This document shows, in pieces, positions 8,412 to 22,842 of a DNA stretch of 64,000 nucleotides. The notes under the pieces are model-generated. The model was not told where the DNA came from. It did not search any database and was given only the letters and a program-made list of their open reading frames with translations. Each line of letters begins with the position of its first letter. Within the stretch, counting starts at the first letter, position 1. A program made the translations under genes and the position numbers. Origin of the DNA: Pseudomonas sp. SORT22 (GTDB lineage: Bacteria > Pseudomonadota > Gammaproteobacteria > Pseudomonadales > Pseudomonadaceae); contig NZ_CP071007.1 in the NCBI RefSeq assembly GCF_018417635.1, forward strand, positions 916,001 through 980,000. Reading direction: 5' to 3'.

Positions 8412-8966
8412 ATGGCTGACGAACAGCTGGATGAACAGAATCTGAACGCCGAAGCGACTGGCGACCAAGAGCTGAGCGCCCGCGTGCAGATGCTCGAAGA
8501 GCAGCTGGCGGCGGCCCAGGATCAATCCCTGCGCACCGCCGCCGACCTGCAGAACGTGCGCCGCCGCGCCGAGCAGGACGTAGAAAAGGCGCACAAGTTC
8601 GCCCTGGAAAAATTCGCCGGTGACCTGCTGCCGGTCATCGACAGCCTCGAGCGCGGCCTGGAACTGTCCAGCCCCGACGACGAGAGCATTCGCCCGATGC
8701 GCGAAGGTATCGAGCTGACCCTGAAGATGTTCCACGACACCCTCAAGCGCTACAACCTCGAGGCCATCGACCCGCACGGCGAACCGTTCAATGCCGAGCA
8801 CCATCAGGCGATGGCCATGCAGGAAAGCGCCGAGGTCGAGCCCAACAGCGTGCTCAAGGTGTTCCAGAAGGGCTACCAGCTCAACGGTCGCCTGCTGCGC
8901 CCGGCCATGGTCGTGGTCAGCAAGGCCCCGGCAGCGGTTTCGCCGTCGATTGACGAGCAGGCTTGA
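8412..8966 (+). CDS. grpE: nucleotide-exchange factor GrpE
   Basis: A 184-residue co-chaperone that releases ADP from DnaK. The first 40 residues are acidic and low-complexity ([20 protein letters not shown]), followed by a long coiled-coil dimer helix around residues 17-70 and a beta-domain with the conserved [19 protein letters not shown] ribosome site precedes ATG 8412. It heads the grpE-dnaK-dnaJ heat-shock cluster and has its own sigma-32 promoter; the dnaK promoter overlaps its stop codon. Confidence 0.97.
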   Translation: MADEQLDEQNLNAEATGDQELSARVQMLEEQLAAAQDQSLRTAADLQNVRRRAEQDVEKAHKFALEKFAGDLLPVIDSLERGLELSSPDDESIRPMREGIELTLKMFHDTLKRYNLEAIDPHGEPFNAEHHQAMAMQESAEVEPNSVLKVFQKGYQLNGRLLRPAMVVVSKAPAAVSPSIDEQA

Positions 8967-8990
8967 AATCGTTTTCGGCGCCCCCATCTA
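8962..8990 (+). promoter_or_regulatory. sigma-32 (RpoH) promoter of dnaK
   Basis: CTTGAAA (8962-8968) and CCCCATCTA (8982-8990) are separated by 13 bases, an essentially consensus heat-shock promoter. Its -35 element contains the grpE stop codon (TGA, 8964-8966). It gives dnaK-dnaJ a second entry point independent of grpE. Confidence 0.92.
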
Positions 8991-9067
8991 GGTGTCAAGC
9001 ATTCAAGTATTACCGCAGTTAGCCACCACTGCTGCGGCAACCAAATTCAAGTTTCGGGAGAGTTAAC

Positions 9068-10987
9068 ATGGGTAAAATCATCGGTATCGACCTGGGGACC
9101 ACCAACTCCTGTGTCTCCATTCTGGAAAACGGCAACGTCAAGGTCATCGAGAACGCCGAAGGCGCTCGTACCACGCCGTCGATCATCGCCTACGCCAACG
9201 ACGGCGAAATCCTGGTTGGCCAGTCGGCCAAGCGCCAGGCGGTCACCAACCCGCACAACACCCTGTACGCGGTAAAACGTCTGATCGGTCGTCGCTTCGA
9301 AGAAGAAGTGGTGCAGAAAGACATCCAGATGGTTCCGTACAAAATTGTCAAAGCTGACAACAACGACGCCTGGGTTGAAGTGAACGGCCAGAAAATGGCG
9401 CCGCCACAAATCTCGGCTGAAATCCTGAAAAAAATGAAGAAGACCGCCGAAGACTACCTCGGCGAGCCAGTGACCGAAGCGGTGATCACCGTTCCGGCCT
9501 ACTTCAACGACAGCCAGCGCCAGGCCACCAAAGACGCCGGCCGTATCGCCGGTCTGGACGTCAAGCGGATCATCAACGAGCCGACCGCGGCTGCGCTGGC
9601 CTATGGCATGGACAAGGCCAAGGGCGATCACACCGTGATCGTTTATGACCTGGGTGGCGGTACCTTCGACGTTTCGGTAATCGAAATCGCCGAAGTCGAT
9701 GGCGAGCACCAGTTCGAAGTTCTGGCCACCAACGGTGACACTTTCCTCGGTGGTGAAGACTTCGACATCCGCCTGATCGACTACCTCGTCGACGAGTTCA
9801 AGAAAGAAAGCGGCATGAACCTCAAGGGTGACCCGCTGGCTATGCAGCGCCTGAAAGAAGCCGCTGAAAAGGCCAAGATCGAGCTGTCTTCGAGCCAGAT
9901 GACCGACGTCAACCTGCCGTACATCACTGCAGACGCCACCGGTCCTAAGCACCTGAACGTGAAGATCTCCCGCGCCAAGCTGGAATCGCTGGTAGAAGAC
10001 CTGGTTCAGCGCACCATCGAGCCATGCCGCATCGCCATGAAAGACGCCGGTATCGACGTCAGCAAGATCGACGACGTGATCCTGGTCGGCGGTCAGACCC
10101 GTATGCCGCTGGTGCAAAAAGCGGTTACCGACTTCTTCGGCAAAGAAGCGCGTAAAGACGTCAACCCGGACGAAGCGGTTGCCATGGGTGCTGCCATCCA
10201 GGGTGCGGTACTGGCCGGTGACGTCAAGGACGTATTGCTGCTGGACGTCAGCCCGCTGACCCTGGGTATCGAAACCATGGGCGGCGTGATGACCGCGCTG
10301 ATCGAGAAGAACACCACTATTCCGACCAAGAAGTCGCAAGTGTTCTCGACTGCCGATGACAACCAGGGCGCCGTGACCATTCACGTGCTGCAAGGTGAGC
10401 GTAAGCAGGCTGCACAGAACAAGTCCCTGGGCAAGTTCGACCTGGCCGACATTCCACCTGCTCCACGTGGTGTGCCACAAATCGAAGTGACCTTCGACAT
10501 CGACGCCAACGGCATCCTGCACGTCGGCGCCAAAGACAAGGCCACTGGCAAGACCCAGTCGATCGTGATCAAGGCCAACTCCGGCCTGTCTGATGAAGAA
10601 ATTCAGCAGATGATCCGCGACGCTGAAGCGAACTCGGAAGAAGACCGCAAGTTCGAAGAGCTGGCCGCTGCCCGTAACCAGGGCGATGCACTGGTTCACT
10701 CGACTCGCAAGATGGTCGTTGATGCTGGTGACAAGGTCACTGCTGACGAGAAAACCGCGATCGAAGCGGCCGTGGTTGCCCTGGAAGCCGCCATCAAGGG
10801 CGACGACAAGGCTGCCATCGACGCTAAAGTCGAAGAGCTGTCGAAGGTCTCGGCTCCGGTTGCCCAGAAGATGTACGCCGAGCAGTCGGCTGAACAGCCT
10901 CAGGGTGGTGCTCAGCAAGCTGAGCCGGAAGCCAAGCACGACGACGTCGTCGATGCCGAGTTTGAAGAAGTCAAAGACAACAAGTAA
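9068..10987 (+). CDS. dnaK: chaperone DnaK (Hsp70)
   Basis: A 639-residue Hsp70. The ATPase domain begins with the phosphate-binding [10 protein letters not shown] and contains the second loop [12 protein letters not shown] near residue 195. The substrate-binding domain starts after the conserved linker [16 protein letters not shown] near residue 390, and a helical lid ends in the acidic tail EEVKDNK. The length matches the family. It folds and refolds proteins with DnaJ and GrpE from the same cluster and feeds back on sigma-32. ATG 9068 follows GGGAG. Confidence 0.99.
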   Translation: MGKIIGIDLGTTNSCVSILENGNVKVIENAEGARTTPSIIAYANDGEILVGQSAKRQAVTNPHNTLYAVKRLIGRRFEEEVVQKDIQMVPYKIVKADNNDAWVEVNGQKMAPPQISAEILKKMKKTAEDYLGEPVTEAVITVPAYFNDSQRQATKDAGRIAGLDVKRIINEPTAAALAYGMDKAKGDHTVIVYDLGGGTFDVSVIEIAEVDGEHQFEVLATNGDTFLGGEDFDIRLIDYLVDEFKKESGMNLKGDPLAMQRLKEAAEKAKIELSSSQMTDVNLPYITADATGPKHLNVKISRAKLESLVEDLVQRTIEPCRIAMKDAGIDVSKIDDVILVGGQTRMPLVQKAVTDFFGKEARKDVNPDEAVAMGAAIQGAVLAGDVKDVLLLDVSPLTLGIETMGGVMTALIEKNTTIPTKKSQVFSTADDNQGAVTIHVLQGERKQAAQNKSLGKFDLADIPPAPRGVPQIEVTFDIDANGILHVGAKDKATGKTQSIVIKANSGLSDEEIQQMIRDAEANSEEDRKFEELAAARNQGDALVHSTRKMVVDAGDKVTADEKTAIEAAVVALEAAIKGDDKAAIDAKVEELSKVSAPVAQKMYAEQSAEQPQGGAQQAEPEAKHDDVVDAEFEEVKDNK

Positions 10988-11046
10988 TTGCTACAGGTTG
11001 TCGGCCAGTTGACTGTTTATTGATGGTTGGCTGGTAGGATGTCGCC

Positions 11047-11066
11047 GCGCGGGGGCTTGCTCCCGC
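11047..11066. other. hairpin in the dnaK-dnaJ gap
   Basis: GCGGGGG and CTCCCGC flank a CTTG loop with no T-run. The 210-base gap holds no gene; this GC-rich hairpin may lower read-through or stabilise the upstream dnaK message. No sigma-32 promoter is visible in front of dnaJ. Confidence 0.4.
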
Positions 11067-11197
11067 GTTGGCGTGTCTGCAATACCCGAATTTTTACAGC
11101 ATCTGTCAGCCGCCCATGGGGCAGGTGAGGCGGGTGCTGGCGGCACAGCGCGGAATGCGCAGAGGTTTGCCGAACGTCCTCAAGAGTGCAAAGACTT

Positions 11198-12322
11198 ATG
11201 GCAAAGCGTGACTATTACGAAGTTCTGGGAGTTGAGCGCGGCTCCAGTGAAGCGGACCTGAAGAAGGCCTATCGCCGCCTGGCGATGAAGCATCACCCGG
11301 ACCGTAATCCTGATGACAAGGACTCGGAAGAGAAATTCAAGGAAGCCAACGAGGCTTACGAAGTGCTCTCCGATGCCAGCAAGCGTGCGGCCTATGACCA
11401 GTATGGTCATGCCGGCGTGGATCCGAGCATGGGTGGCGGCGGTGCCGGTTTCGGCGGCGCGAACTTCTCGGATATCTTCGGCGATGTGTTCAGCGATTTC
11501 TTCGGCGGTGGCCGTGGTGGTTCGCGCGGTGGCGCCCAGCGTGGCAGCGACCTGCGCTACACCCTGGAACTGAACCTGGAAGAAGCCGTGCGCGGCACCA
11601 CGGTCAATATCCGTGTGCCGACGCTGGTCAACTGCAAGCCGTGCGACGGTTCCGGGGCCAAGAAAGGCTCGTCGCCGTCGACCTGCCCGACCTGTGGCGG
11701 TATCGGTCAGGTGCGCATGCAGCAGGGCTTCTTCTCGGTCCAGCAGACCTGCCCGCGCTGCCACGGCCAGGGCAAGATCATCACCGACCCGTGCGATTCG
11801 TGCCACGGCGAAGGGCGCATCGAAGAGTACAAGACGCTGTCGGTCAAGGTCCCGGCTGGCGTTGATACCGGCGACCGTATTCGTCTGTCTGGTGAAGGTG
11901 AAGCCGGTTCGCACGGCGGCCCGACTGGCGACCTGTACGTTGTCATCAACGTGCGTGAGCACCCGATTTTCCAGCGCGACGGCAAGCACCTGTATTGTGA
12001 AGTGCCGATCAGCTACACCGACGCTGCCCTGGGTGGCGAGCTGGAAGTGCCGACCCTCGATGGCCGGGTCAAGCTGAAGATCCCGGAAGGCACCCAGACC
12101 GGCAAGCAGTTCCGTCTGCGCGGCAAAGGTGTGGCACCGGTTCGCGGTGGTGGTGCCGGTGACCTGATGTGCCGGGTCGCGGTGGAAACCCCGGTCAACC
12201 TCAGCCGTCGCCAGCGTGAGCTGCTCGAAGAGCTGCGTGATTCGCTGGAAGGCGACAGTTCCCACTCGCCGAAAGCCAATGGCTGGTTCGAAGGCGTGAA
12301 ACGCTTCTTCGGCGATCTGTAA
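11198..12322 (+). CDS. dnaJ: chaperone DnaJ (Hsp40)
   Basis: A 374-residue type I J-protein that stimulates DnaK ATP hydrolysis and presents clients. The J domain is at residues 1-70 with the HPD motif in [10 protein letters not shown] Gly/Phe-rich linker follows ([12 protein letters not shown]), then four zinc-finger repeats [24 protein letters not shown] and CDSCHGEG, and a C-terminal client domain. I chose ATG 11198, which starts at the conserved [11 protein letters not shown]; an in-frame start four codons earlier is less likely. It is co-directional with dnaK, with dapB 13 bases downstream. Confidence 0.98.
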   Translation: MAKRDYYEVLGVERGSSEADLKKAYRRLAMKHHPDRNPDDKDSEEKFKEANEAYEVLSDASKRAAYDQYGHAGVDPSMGGGGAGFGGANFSDIFGDVFSDFFGGGRGGSRGGAQRGSDLRYTLELNLEEAVRGTTVNIRVPTLVNCKPCDGSGAKKGSSPSTCPTCGGIGQVRMQQGFFSVQQTCPRCHGQGKIITDPCDSCHGEGRIEEYKTLSVKVPAGVDTGDRIRLSGEGEAGSHGGPTGDLYVVINVREHPIFQRDGKHLYCEVPISYTDAALGGELEVPTLDGRVKLKIPEGTQTGKQFRLRGKGVAPVRGGGAGDLMCRVAVETPVNLSRRQRELLEELRDSLEGDSSHSPKANGWFEGVKRFFGDL

Positions 12323-12332
12323 GAAGGAATAG

Positions 12333-13139
<807 letters not shown>

Positions 13140-13155
13140 CCTGCGCTGTATCCCC

Positions 13156-13228
13156 TGTGGGAGCGGGCTTGACCCGCGATTGCGGTTTGTCTGTCACGCC
13201 GCAATCGCGGGTCAAGCCCGCTCCCACA
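13156..13228. repeat. paired REP element (perfect 30-bp inverted repeat)
   Basis: Two 30-base arms that are exact reverse complements (13156-13185 and 13199-13228) surround a 13-base loop. Each arm contains GGAGCGGGCTTGACCCGCG, the Pseudomonas REP core. Two facing REPs of this sort form a mobile REPIN unit moved by a RAYT transposase encoded elsewhere. It lies 16 bases after the dapB stop and would make a strong transcript-end hairpin. It is the main content of the first half of the 302-base dapB-carA gap. Confidence 0.9.
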
Positions 13229-13357
13229 AGACCCTCCCAGTGCGCCCTGTCGCATTACTGCGCCTTTCAGGCACATCAGTGGTAGACCAAAAAAGCGTTT
13301 TTCTGTAAGCTACAGCTTTAGTGTGTCCACTAAAAGCGCGCAGATAATTCGACGAAG

Positions 13358-13396
13358 AAAGCGGGGTGACGTGTCTATACGTCATTCCGCTTTTTT
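13358..13396 (+). terminator. terminator hairpin in the carA leader (possible attenuator)
   Basis: A 15-base stem (AAAGCGGGGTGACGT at 13358-13372, partner 13379-13393, with two G-U pairs) has a six-base loop and runs straight into six T. It lies 45 bases before the carA start codon, so it either ends transcripts from upstream or attenuates carAB. A ten-base segment upstream (13288-13297) is the exact complement of its 3' arm (13388-13397) and could compete with the stem. A further hairpin is possible at 13312-13336. Attenuation is inferred from this layout. Confidence 0.75.
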
Positions 13397-13441
13397 GCAA
13401 CCTGCGATCGCCCCTTCAGGCTTGATTTACGGGAGGTCTTC

Positions 13442-14578
13442 TTGACTAAGCCAGCCATACTCGCCCTTGCCGATGGCAGCATTTTTCGCGGTGAAGCCAT
13501 TGGAGCCGACGGTCAAACCGTTGGTGAGGTGGTGTTTAACACCGCAATGACCGGCTATCAGGAAATCCTGACTGACCCTTCCTATGCGCAGCAAATCGTT
13601 ACCCTGACTTACCCGCACATCGGCAACACCGGCACCACGCCGGAAGACGCCGAGTCCGACCGCGTCTGGTCGGCGGGCCTGGTGATTCGCGACCTGCCTC
13701 TGATCGCGAGCAACTGGCGCAACAAGCAATCCCTGCCTGACTACCTCAAGGCCAACAACGTAGTGGCGATCGCAGGTATCGACACCCGTCGCCTGACCCG
13801 CATCCTGCGTGAGAAGGGCGCGCAGAACGGCTGCATCCTCGCCGGCGACAACATCAGCGAAGAGGCTGCAATCGCCGCCGCTCGCGGTTTTCCGGGCCTG
13901 AAGGGCATGGACCTGGCGAAAGTCGTCAGCACCAAGAGCAGCTACGAATGGCGCTCCAGCGTCTGGGAGCTGAAGACCGACAGCCACGCCACAATCGAGG
14001 CGTCCGAGCTGCCTTACCACGTGGTTGCCTACGACTTCGGCGTCAAGCTGAACATCCTGCGCATGCTGGTTGCCCGCGGTTGCCGCCTGACCGTAGTGCC
14101 GGCGCAAACCCCGGCCAGCGAAGTTCTGGCACTCAACCCTGATGGCGTGTTCCTGTCCAACGGCCCTGGCGATCCGGAGCCTTGCGACTACGCGATCCAG
14201 GCGATCAAGGACATCCTCGAAACCGAGATCCCGGTATTCGGCATCTGCCTGGGCCACCAGTTGCTGGCCCTGGCCTCCGGTGCCAAGACCGTGAAAATGG
14301 GTCATGGTCACCACGGCGCCAACCACCCGGTCCAGGACCTGGACACCGGCGTGGTCATGATCACCAGCCAGAACCACGGCTTTGCGGTTGACGAAGCGAC
14401 CCTGCCGGGCAACGTGCGCGCCATCCACAAGTCGCTGTTCGACGGTACCCTGCAGGGTATCGAGCGCACCGACAAGAGCGCGTTCAGCTTCCAGGGCCAC
14501 CCTGAAGCCAGCCCGGGCCCGACCGACGTCGCGCCACTGTTCGACCGTTTCATCGATGCCATGGCCAAGCGCCGCTGA
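13442..14578 (+). CDS. carA: carbamoyl-phosphate synthase small subunit
   Basis: The glutamine amidotransferase subunit (378 residues) passes ammonia to CarB for carbamoyl phosphate, used in arginine and pyrimidine synthesis. The class-I triad is Cys269 (in GICLGHQ), His353 and Glu355 (in GHPEAS). The start is TTG at 13442, set by GGGAGG five bases upstream and by the family N-terminus [13 protein letters not shown]; no ATG fits. carB follows after 106 bases. The leader carries a terminator hairpin, which suggests control by pyrimidine or arginine supply. Confidence 0.98.
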   Translation: MTKPAILALADGSIFRGEAIGADGQTVGEVVFNTAMTGYQEILTDPSYAQQIVTLTYPHIGNTGTTPEDAESDRVWSAGLVIRDLPLIASNWRNKQSLPDYLKANNVVAIAGIDTRRLTRILREKGAQNGCILAGDNISEEAAIAAARGFPGLKGMDLAKVVSTKSSYEWRSSVWELKTDSHATIEASELPYHVVAYDFGVKLNILRMLVARGCRLTVVPAQTPASEVLALNPDGVFLSNGPGDPEPCDYAIQAIKDILETEIPVFGICLGHQLLALASGAKTVKMGHGHHGANHPVQDLDTGVVMITSQNHGFAVDEATLPGNVRAIHKSLFDGTLQGIERTDKSAFSFQGHPEASPGPTDVAPLFDRFIDAMAKRR

Positions 14579-14606
14579 GCATCTGGCGAGAAGGCCCTGG
14601 ACCGGT

Positions 14607-14654
14607 GCAAGCCGCGTTCAGGTGCCGCCCCCAAGATTGTTCAATGCGGCTTGC
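14607..14654. other. stem-loop in the carA-carB gap
   Basis: GCAAGCCGC (14607-14615) and GCGGCTTGC (14646-14654) are exact complements with a 30-base loop, ending about 30 bases before carB. There is no T-run. It may be a processing or subunit-ratio element in the carAB message. Confidence 0.35.
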
Positions 14655-14684
14655 CGACTGACCTGCGGAATTGAGTGACAACCC

Positions 14685-17902
<3,218 letters not shown>

Positions 17903-17906
<4 letters not shown>

Positions 17907-18385
17907 GCATTACCAAGTACCCGATGACCGTCCAGGGCGCTCGCGCCCTGGAGGAAGAGCACCTGTTCCTGAGCAAGACCGAGCGTCCGCGCCTGAGCCA
18001 GGCCATTGGTGAGGCCCGTGAGCTGGGCGACCTCAAGGAAAACGCCGAGTACCACGCTGCCCGTGAAGAGCAGGGTATGGTCGAGGCGCGTATCCGCGAT
18101 ATCGAAGGCCGTCTGCAGAACTCGGTGGTGATCGACGTCACCACCATTGCCCATACCGGCAAAGTGATTTTCGGCACCACCGTAGTGTTGGCCAACACCG
18201 AAACCGACGAAGAGGTGACCTACCAGATCGTTGGTGAGGACGAGGCGGACGTCAAGAACGGCAAGCTCTCGGTCGGTGCGCCGATCGCCCGCGCCATCAT
18301 CGGCAAGGAAGAGGGCGATACCGTGGTGATCAAGACGCCAAGCGGTACGGTCGAGTACGAGATTGTCGAAGTCAAACACATCTGA
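17903..18385 (+). CDS. greA: transcript cleavage factor GreA
   Basis: A 160-residue protein that enters the RNA polymerase secondary channel and stimulates cleavage of backtracked RNA. The N-terminal coiled coil (to about residue 75) contains the tip sequence [15 protein letters not shown] with the acidic pair expected to hold the catalytic metal. The C-terminal FKBP-like domain has the [17 protein letters not shown] motif. The ATG overlaps the carB stop by four bases, and the 3' end overlaps the next gene by 23 bases. Confidence 0.98.
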
Positions 18386-18809
18386 CCGACGCCGCGGCTT
18401 TGCCGCGGCCGCGGTGATCTGGCAACTGACCCAGGTGTTCTGGGTTGGCGGCCTGTGGATGTTGCATTTCGGTTTGCTGCCGGCGTTGGGCAAGATTGGC
18501 CTGGCGCCGCTGCTGATCGAGGATATCGGCAGCCTGATGGCATCGTTGCTGGTCGCGTTTGCGGCGTTTTGCGCAGGCGTGCAGGCATTGGTGCTGATGC
18601 AGGCTCAGGGCCTGGCCAGTCTGTGGCGGGATATGCGGGGGCAATTGCTGTCGATGGCGATGCTGGCGTGCGTGGTGTATTTCGCCTTGCGCGTGGGCAT
18701 GCCGGAGGAGTTGCGCTGGCAGCTGTTCTGCTACCTGGTGCTGGGCCTGACCGGCCTGCTGCTGGTCATGCAACCCGTGCCGGGCAGGGCGCGCAAGGCG
18801 CGCCACTGA
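18363..18809 (+). CDS. DUF4149-type small membrane protein
   Basis: A 148-residue inner-membrane protein with about four hydrophobic segments (near residues 12-32, 50-75, 90-110 and 118-140) and a basic C-terminus. It matches the DUF4149 family that follows greA in pseudomonads; the function is unknown. The conserved motif FWVGGLWMLHF sits in the first segment. The start overlaps greA by 23 bases, so it is probably translated from the carB-greA message. It converges with yhbY 12 bases away. Confidence 0.8.
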   Translation: MSKSNTSDRRRGFAAAAVIWQLTQVFWVGGLWMLHFGLLPALGKIGLAPLLIEDIGSLMASLLVAFAAFCAGVQALVLMQAQGLASLWRDMRGQLLSMAMLACVVYFALRVGMPEELRWQLFCYLVLGLTGLLLVMQPVPGRARKARH

Positions 18810-18821
18810 CCGCGGCGAACA

Positions 18822-19130
18822 TCACTTGTAACGGTGGATGTTCGACAGCTGTTTGTTCGGCTGTGGATTGCGGCGATAGATCAGCGCCTTCTTGCCGATG
18901 GTCTGTACCAGTTCGGCGCGGCCGGCCTTGCACAGCGCGGCGATTGCGGCGGCACGTTCTTCGCGGTCTTCGGAGCGAATTTCGACCTTGATCAGCTCGT
19001 GATCGGCCAGGGCGCGTTCGAGTTCGGCGATAACCCCTTCAGTCAGCCCATTGCCTGCCACAATCAGAACTGGTTTCAGATCGTGGCCAATGGATTTGTA
19101 CTGTTTCTTCTGCTCGTTATTGAGCGGCAT
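18822..19130 (-). CDS. yhbY: YhbY-family ribosome-assembly RNA-binding protein
   Basis: A 102-residue CRM-domain protein that binds pre-50S particles. The family signature GLTEGVIAELERAL and the GKKALIYR end of the fold are present; the length is close to E. coli YhbY (97). It is divergent from rlmE, another 50S-related gene, with 100 bases between them that must hold both promoters. I see no clear operator there. Confidence 0.92.
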   Translation of the reverse strand: MPLNNEQKKQYKSIGHDLKPVLIVAGNGLTEGVIAELERALADHELIKVEIRSEDREERAAAIAALCKAGRAELVQTIGKKALIYRRNPQPNKQLSNIHRYK

Positions 19131-19230
19131 AATCTGACCCTTTGTCTGATTCTGTAAAAATGGCGGCCATTTTACCCGAGGGCCCGTGGATCCGCCCAGT
19201 TAATCACGACCCTTATCATCGAGGTGCCCA

Positions 19231-19854
19231 ATGGCGCGTTCCAAGACAAGCCTTGGCTGGCTGAAAGAACACTTCAACGATCCTTACGTTAAAAAAGCGC
19301 AAAAGGATGGTTATCGCTCGCGTGCGAGCTATAAATTGCTGGAAATCCAGGAAAAGTACCGGATTATCCGCCCCGGCATGAGCGTCGTCGATCTTGGCGC
19401 GGCACCGGGTGGCTGGTCGCAGGTGACCAGTCGTCTGATCGGCGGTCAGGGCCGTTTGATCGCCTCCGATATCCTCGAAATGGACAGCATTCCCGACGTT
19501 ACCTTCATCCAGGGCGACTTTACCCAGGACGAAGTGCTGGCGCAGATTCTCGAAGCAGTGGGTAATTCACACGTAGACCTTGTGATTTCCGATATGGCCC
19601 CCAATATGAGTGGTACGCCTGCCGTGGATATTCCCAAGGCCATGTTTCTCTGTGAGCTGGCCCTTGATCTGGCGACTCGGGTACTCAAGCCGGGTGGTGA
19701 TTTTTTGATCAAGATTTTCCAGGGCGAAGGGTTTGACGTATACCTCAAGGACGCTCGTCAGAAATTCGACAAGGTCCAGATGCTCAAGCCTGATTCTTCG
19801 CGGGACCGCTCCCGCGAGCAGTACTTGCTGGCGCGGGGGTATCGCGGCGAGTAG
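19231..19854 (+). CDS. rlmE: 23S rRNA 2'-O-ribose methyltransferase (U2552)
   Basis: A 207-residue FtsJ/RrmJ enzyme that methylates the A-loop uridine of 23S rRNA using SAM. The SAM-binding motif [14 protein letters not shown] is at about residues 51-64. The K-D-K-E tetrad is recognisable, with SRASYKL early, DMAPNMSG in the middle and KIFQGEG late. It lies upstream of ftsH as in E. coli (rlmE is also called ftsJ), with a 204-base gap in which I see hairpins but no sure promoter. Confidence 0.97.
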   Translation: MARSKTSLGWLKEHFNDPYVKKAQKDGYRSRASYKLLEIQEKYRIIRPGMSVVDLGAAPGGWSQVTSRLIGGQGRLIASDILEMDSIPDVTFIQGDFTQDEVLAQILEAVGNSHVDLVISDMAPNMSGTPAVDIPKAMFLCELALDLATRVLKPGGDFLIKIFQGEGFDVYLKDARQKFDKVQMLKPDSSRDRSREQYLLARGYRGE

Positions 19855-20058
19855 GGGCGTCAGGCCGGCGGCTTCCAGGGTATCCGATAGTTTTTTCCAA
19901 TCGGCTCTCCTGCCTGACCTGGATGTACTTCGTGTAGTCTAGGTTTCACAAAGGGTTACAGACGGCGCCTGCAGATGTGTAGGTTATGTAGTAAGTTAAG
20001 CCGGTGAATATCATGCGAGGCACGGCTGCGCCGTCAGCCGGCTTCAGAGGGTAGCTAA

Positions 20059-21966
20059 TTGAACGATATGGCAAAGAACTTGATCCTGTGGTTGATCATC
20101 GCGGCTGTCCTGGTGACGGTGATGAACAACTTCTCCAGCCCGAATGAGCCGCAGACCCTCAACTATTCCGACTTCATTCAGCAGGTCAAGGATGGCAAGG
20201 TCGAGCGCGTTGCGGTCGACGGCTACGTCATTACCGGTAAACGCACCGATGGCGACAGCTTCAAGACCATCCGTCCGGCCATTCAGGACAACGGCCTGAT
20301 CGGTGATCTGGTCGACAACCACGTCGTGGTTGAAGGCAAGCAGCCAGAGCAACAGAGCATCTGGACCCAACTGCTGGTCGCCAGCTTCCCGATCCTGGTC
20401 ATCATTGCCGTATTCATGTTCTTCATGCGCCAGATGCAGGGCGGCGCCGGTGGCAAGGGCGGGCCGATGAGCTTCGGCAAGAGCAAGGCGCGCCTGCTCT
20501 CCGAAGACCAGGTAAAAACTACCCTGGCCGACGTTGCCGGTTGCGACGAAGCTAAAGAAGAAGTCGGCGAGCTGGTTGAGTTCCTGCGCGATCCGGGCAA
20601 ATTCCAGCGCCTGGGCGGTCGTATTCCGCGCGGCGTGCTGATGGTCGGCCCGCCAGGTACCGGTAAAACCCTGCTGGCCAAGGCCATTGCCGGTGAAGCC
20701 AAGGTGCCGTTCTTCACCATCTCCGGTTCCGACTTCGTCGAGATGTTTGTTGGTGTCGGTGCCAGCCGTGTTCGCGACATGTTCGAGCAGGCCAAGAAGC
20801 ACGCACCGTGCATCATCTTCATCGACGAAATCGACGCCGTCGGTCGCCATCGTGGCGCCGGCATGGGTGGCGGTCACGACGAGCGCGAGCAGACCCTCAA
20901 CCAGTTGCTGGTAGAGATGGACGGCTTCGAAATGAACGACGGCATCATCGTCATCGCCGCGACCAACCGTCCGGACGTACTCGACCCGGCGCTGCTGCGT
21001 CCAGGCCGTTTCGACCGCCAGGTTGTCGTTGGCCTGCCGGATATCCGCGGTCGTGAGCAGATCCTCAAGGTGCACATGCGCAAGGTGCCGATTGGCGACA
21101 ACGTCAATCCAGCCGTTATTGCCCGTGGTACCCCGGGCTTCTCCGGTGCCGACCTCGCCAACCTGGTCAACGAAGCCTCATTGTTCGCTGCCCGTGGCGG
21201 CAAGCGCGTGGTCGAGATGAAAGAGTTCGAGCTGGCCAAAGACAAGATCATGATGGGCGCCGAGCGCAAGACCATGGTCATGTCCGAGAAAGAGAAGCAG
21301 AACACTGCTTATCACGAAGCTGGCCATGCCATTGTCGGTCGCGTCGTGCCCGAGCACGATCCGGTCTACAAAGTGTCGATCATCCCTCGCGGCCGGGCAC
21401 TGGGTGTAACCATGTTCCTGCCTGAGGAAGACCGTTACAGCCTGTCCAAGCGCGCGCTGATCAGCCAGATCTGCTCGCTGTACGGCGGCCGTATCGCCGA
21501 AGAAATGACCCTGGGCTTCGATGGCGTCACCACCGGTGCCTCCAACGACATCATGCGGGCCAGCCAGATTGCCCGCAACATGGTCACCAAGTGGGGGCTG
21601 TCGGAAAAACTGGGTCCTTTGATGTATGCCGAAGAAGAGGGCGAGGTGTTCCTCGGTCGCAGCGCCGGCTCCCAGCACGCCAGCGTCTCCGGTGAAACCG
21701 CCAAGCTGATCGACTCCGAAGTGCGCAGCATCATTGACCAGTGCTATGCCACGGCCAAGCAGATCCTCACCGAGAACCGCGACAAGCTCGACGCCATGGC
21801 CGACGCGCTGATGAAGTACGAGACCATCGATGCCGATCAGATCGACGACATCATGGCCGGTCGCGAGCCACGCGAGCCGCGTGACTGGGAGGGTGGATCA
21901 GGCACTCCAGATGCCTCGGCTCCACGCCCAGAGTCGCCGATCGGCGGTCCAGCGGCGCAAGTCTAA
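20059..21966 (+). CDS. ftsH: ATP-dependent zinc metalloprotease FtsH
   Basis: A membrane-anchored AAA+ protease of 635 residues that degrades short-lived regulators and damaged membrane proteins. It has an N-terminal membrane helix, a periplasmic part, a second helix ([17 protein letters not shown]), Walker A GPPGTGKT, Walker [10 protein letters not shown], the SRH region and the zinc motif HEAGH at residues 419-423. The TTG at 20059 has AGAGGG seven bases upstream; the ATG three codons later (20068) lies too far from it, so I prefer TTG. folP starts eight bases after the stop. Confidence 0.97.
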   Translation: MNDMAKNLILWLIIAAVLVTVMNNFSSPNEPQTLNYSDFIQQVKDGKVERVAVDGYVITGKRTDGDSFKTIRPAIQDNGLIGDLVDNHVVVEGKQPEQQSIWTQLLVASFPILVIIAVFMFFMRQMQGGAGGKGGPMSFGKSKARLLSEDQVKTTLADVAGCDEAKEEVGELVEFLRDPGKFQRLGGRIPRGVLMVGPPGTGKTLLAKAIAGEAKVPFFTISGSDFVEMFVGVGASRVRDMFEQAKKHAPCIIFIDEIDAVGRHRGAGMGGGHDEREQTLNQLLVEMDGFEMNDGIIVIAATNRPDVLDPALLRPGRFDRQVVVGLPDIRGREQILKVHMRKVPIGDNVNPAVIARGTPGFSGADLANLVNEASLFAARGGKRVVEMKEFELAKDKIMMGAERKTMVMSEKEKQNTAYHEAGHAIVGRVVPEHDPVYKVSIIPRGRALGVTMFLPEEDRYSLSKRALISQICSLYGGRIAEEMTLGFDGVTTGASNDIMRASQIARNMVTKWGLSEKLGPLMYAEEEGEVFLGRSAGSQHASVSGETAKLIDSEVRSIIDQCYATAKQILTENRDKLDAMADALMKYETIDADQIDDIMAGREPREPRDWEGGSGTPDASAPRPESPIGGPAAQV

Positions 21967-21974
21967 GGGCATAT

Positions 21975-22826
21975 ATGACCTCACAGCAGTACCCGACCCG
22001 GTTGCCTTGCGGCAACCGGGTTCTTGATTTGTCCCGTACCCATGTCATGGGTATCCTCAATATCACCCCCGATTCCTTCTCCGATGGCGGTCGCTTCACC
22101 CAGCGTGATGCGGCCTTGCGCCACGCCGAGGCGATGGTGGCTGCCGGCGCAACCCTGGTCGATGTCGGTGGCGAGTCCACTCGCCCAGGCGCTCGCGCGG
22201 TGTCGGCACTGGAAGAGCTGGAGCGTGTCGCGCCTATCGTCGAAGCGATCAATCGCGAACTCGATGTGATCATCTCGGTCGATACCTCGACGCCAGCCGT
22301 AATCCGCGAGTCGGCCAGGCTTGGTGCCGGGTTGATCAACGATGTGCGCTCGCTCAGTCGTGATGGCGCCCTGGATGCTGCGGCAACCACTGGTTTGCCG
22401 GTGTGCCTGATGCACATGCGCGGTGAGCCCGGCGACATGCAGGACGATCCTCAATACCAGGATGTCACCGCCGAGGTGGCGAGCTATCTTGAAGAGCGAA
22501 TGGCTGCGTGTGCGGCCGTGGGCATCGAGGCCGAACGGATCATCCTTGATCCGGGTTTCGGCTTTGCCAAGACCCTCGGGCACAACCTCAGCCTGTTCAA
22601 GCACATGGACGCGCTCTACCGCTTGGGGCGTCCGTTGCTGGTGGGCGTTTCACGCAAGAGCATGATCGGCCTGGCCCTGGGCCGTCCGGTCGGTGAGCGG
22701 CTCTATGGCAGCCTGGCCCTGGCTGCGCTGGCGATGACCCAGGGCGCGAGCATACTGCGCGTTCACGATGTCGCCGAAACCGCCGATGTAGTGCGGATGA
22801 TTGCTGCGGTGCAAGCCGCCGAATAA
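21975..22826 (+). CDS. folP: dihydropteroate synthase
   Basis: A 283-residue TIM-barrel enzyme joining hydroxymethyl-dihydropterin diphosphate with p-aminobenzoate in folate synthesis; it is the target of sulfonamides. Family signatures are [15 protein letters not shown] near residue 26, [11 protein letters not shown] near 57 and the C-terminal [10 protein letters not shown]. It sits between ftsH and glmM, the usual order. The other folate gene in this window is folK at 47.3 kb. Confidence 0.97.
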   Translation: MTSQQYPTRLPCGNRVLDLSRTHVMGILNITPDSFSDGGRFTQRDAALRHAEAMVAAGATLVDVGGESTRPGARAVSALEELERVAPIVEAINRELDVIISVDTSTPAVIRESARLGAGLINDVRSLSRDGALDAAATTGLPVCLMHMRGEPGDMQDDPQYQDVTAEVASYLEERMAACAAVGIEAERIILDPGFGFAKTLGHNLSLFKHMDALYRLGRPLLVGVSRKSMIGLALGRPVGERLYGSLALAALAMTQGASILRVHDVAETADVVRMIAAVQAAE

Positions 22827-22842
22827 GAGTGATGGAGCATCT

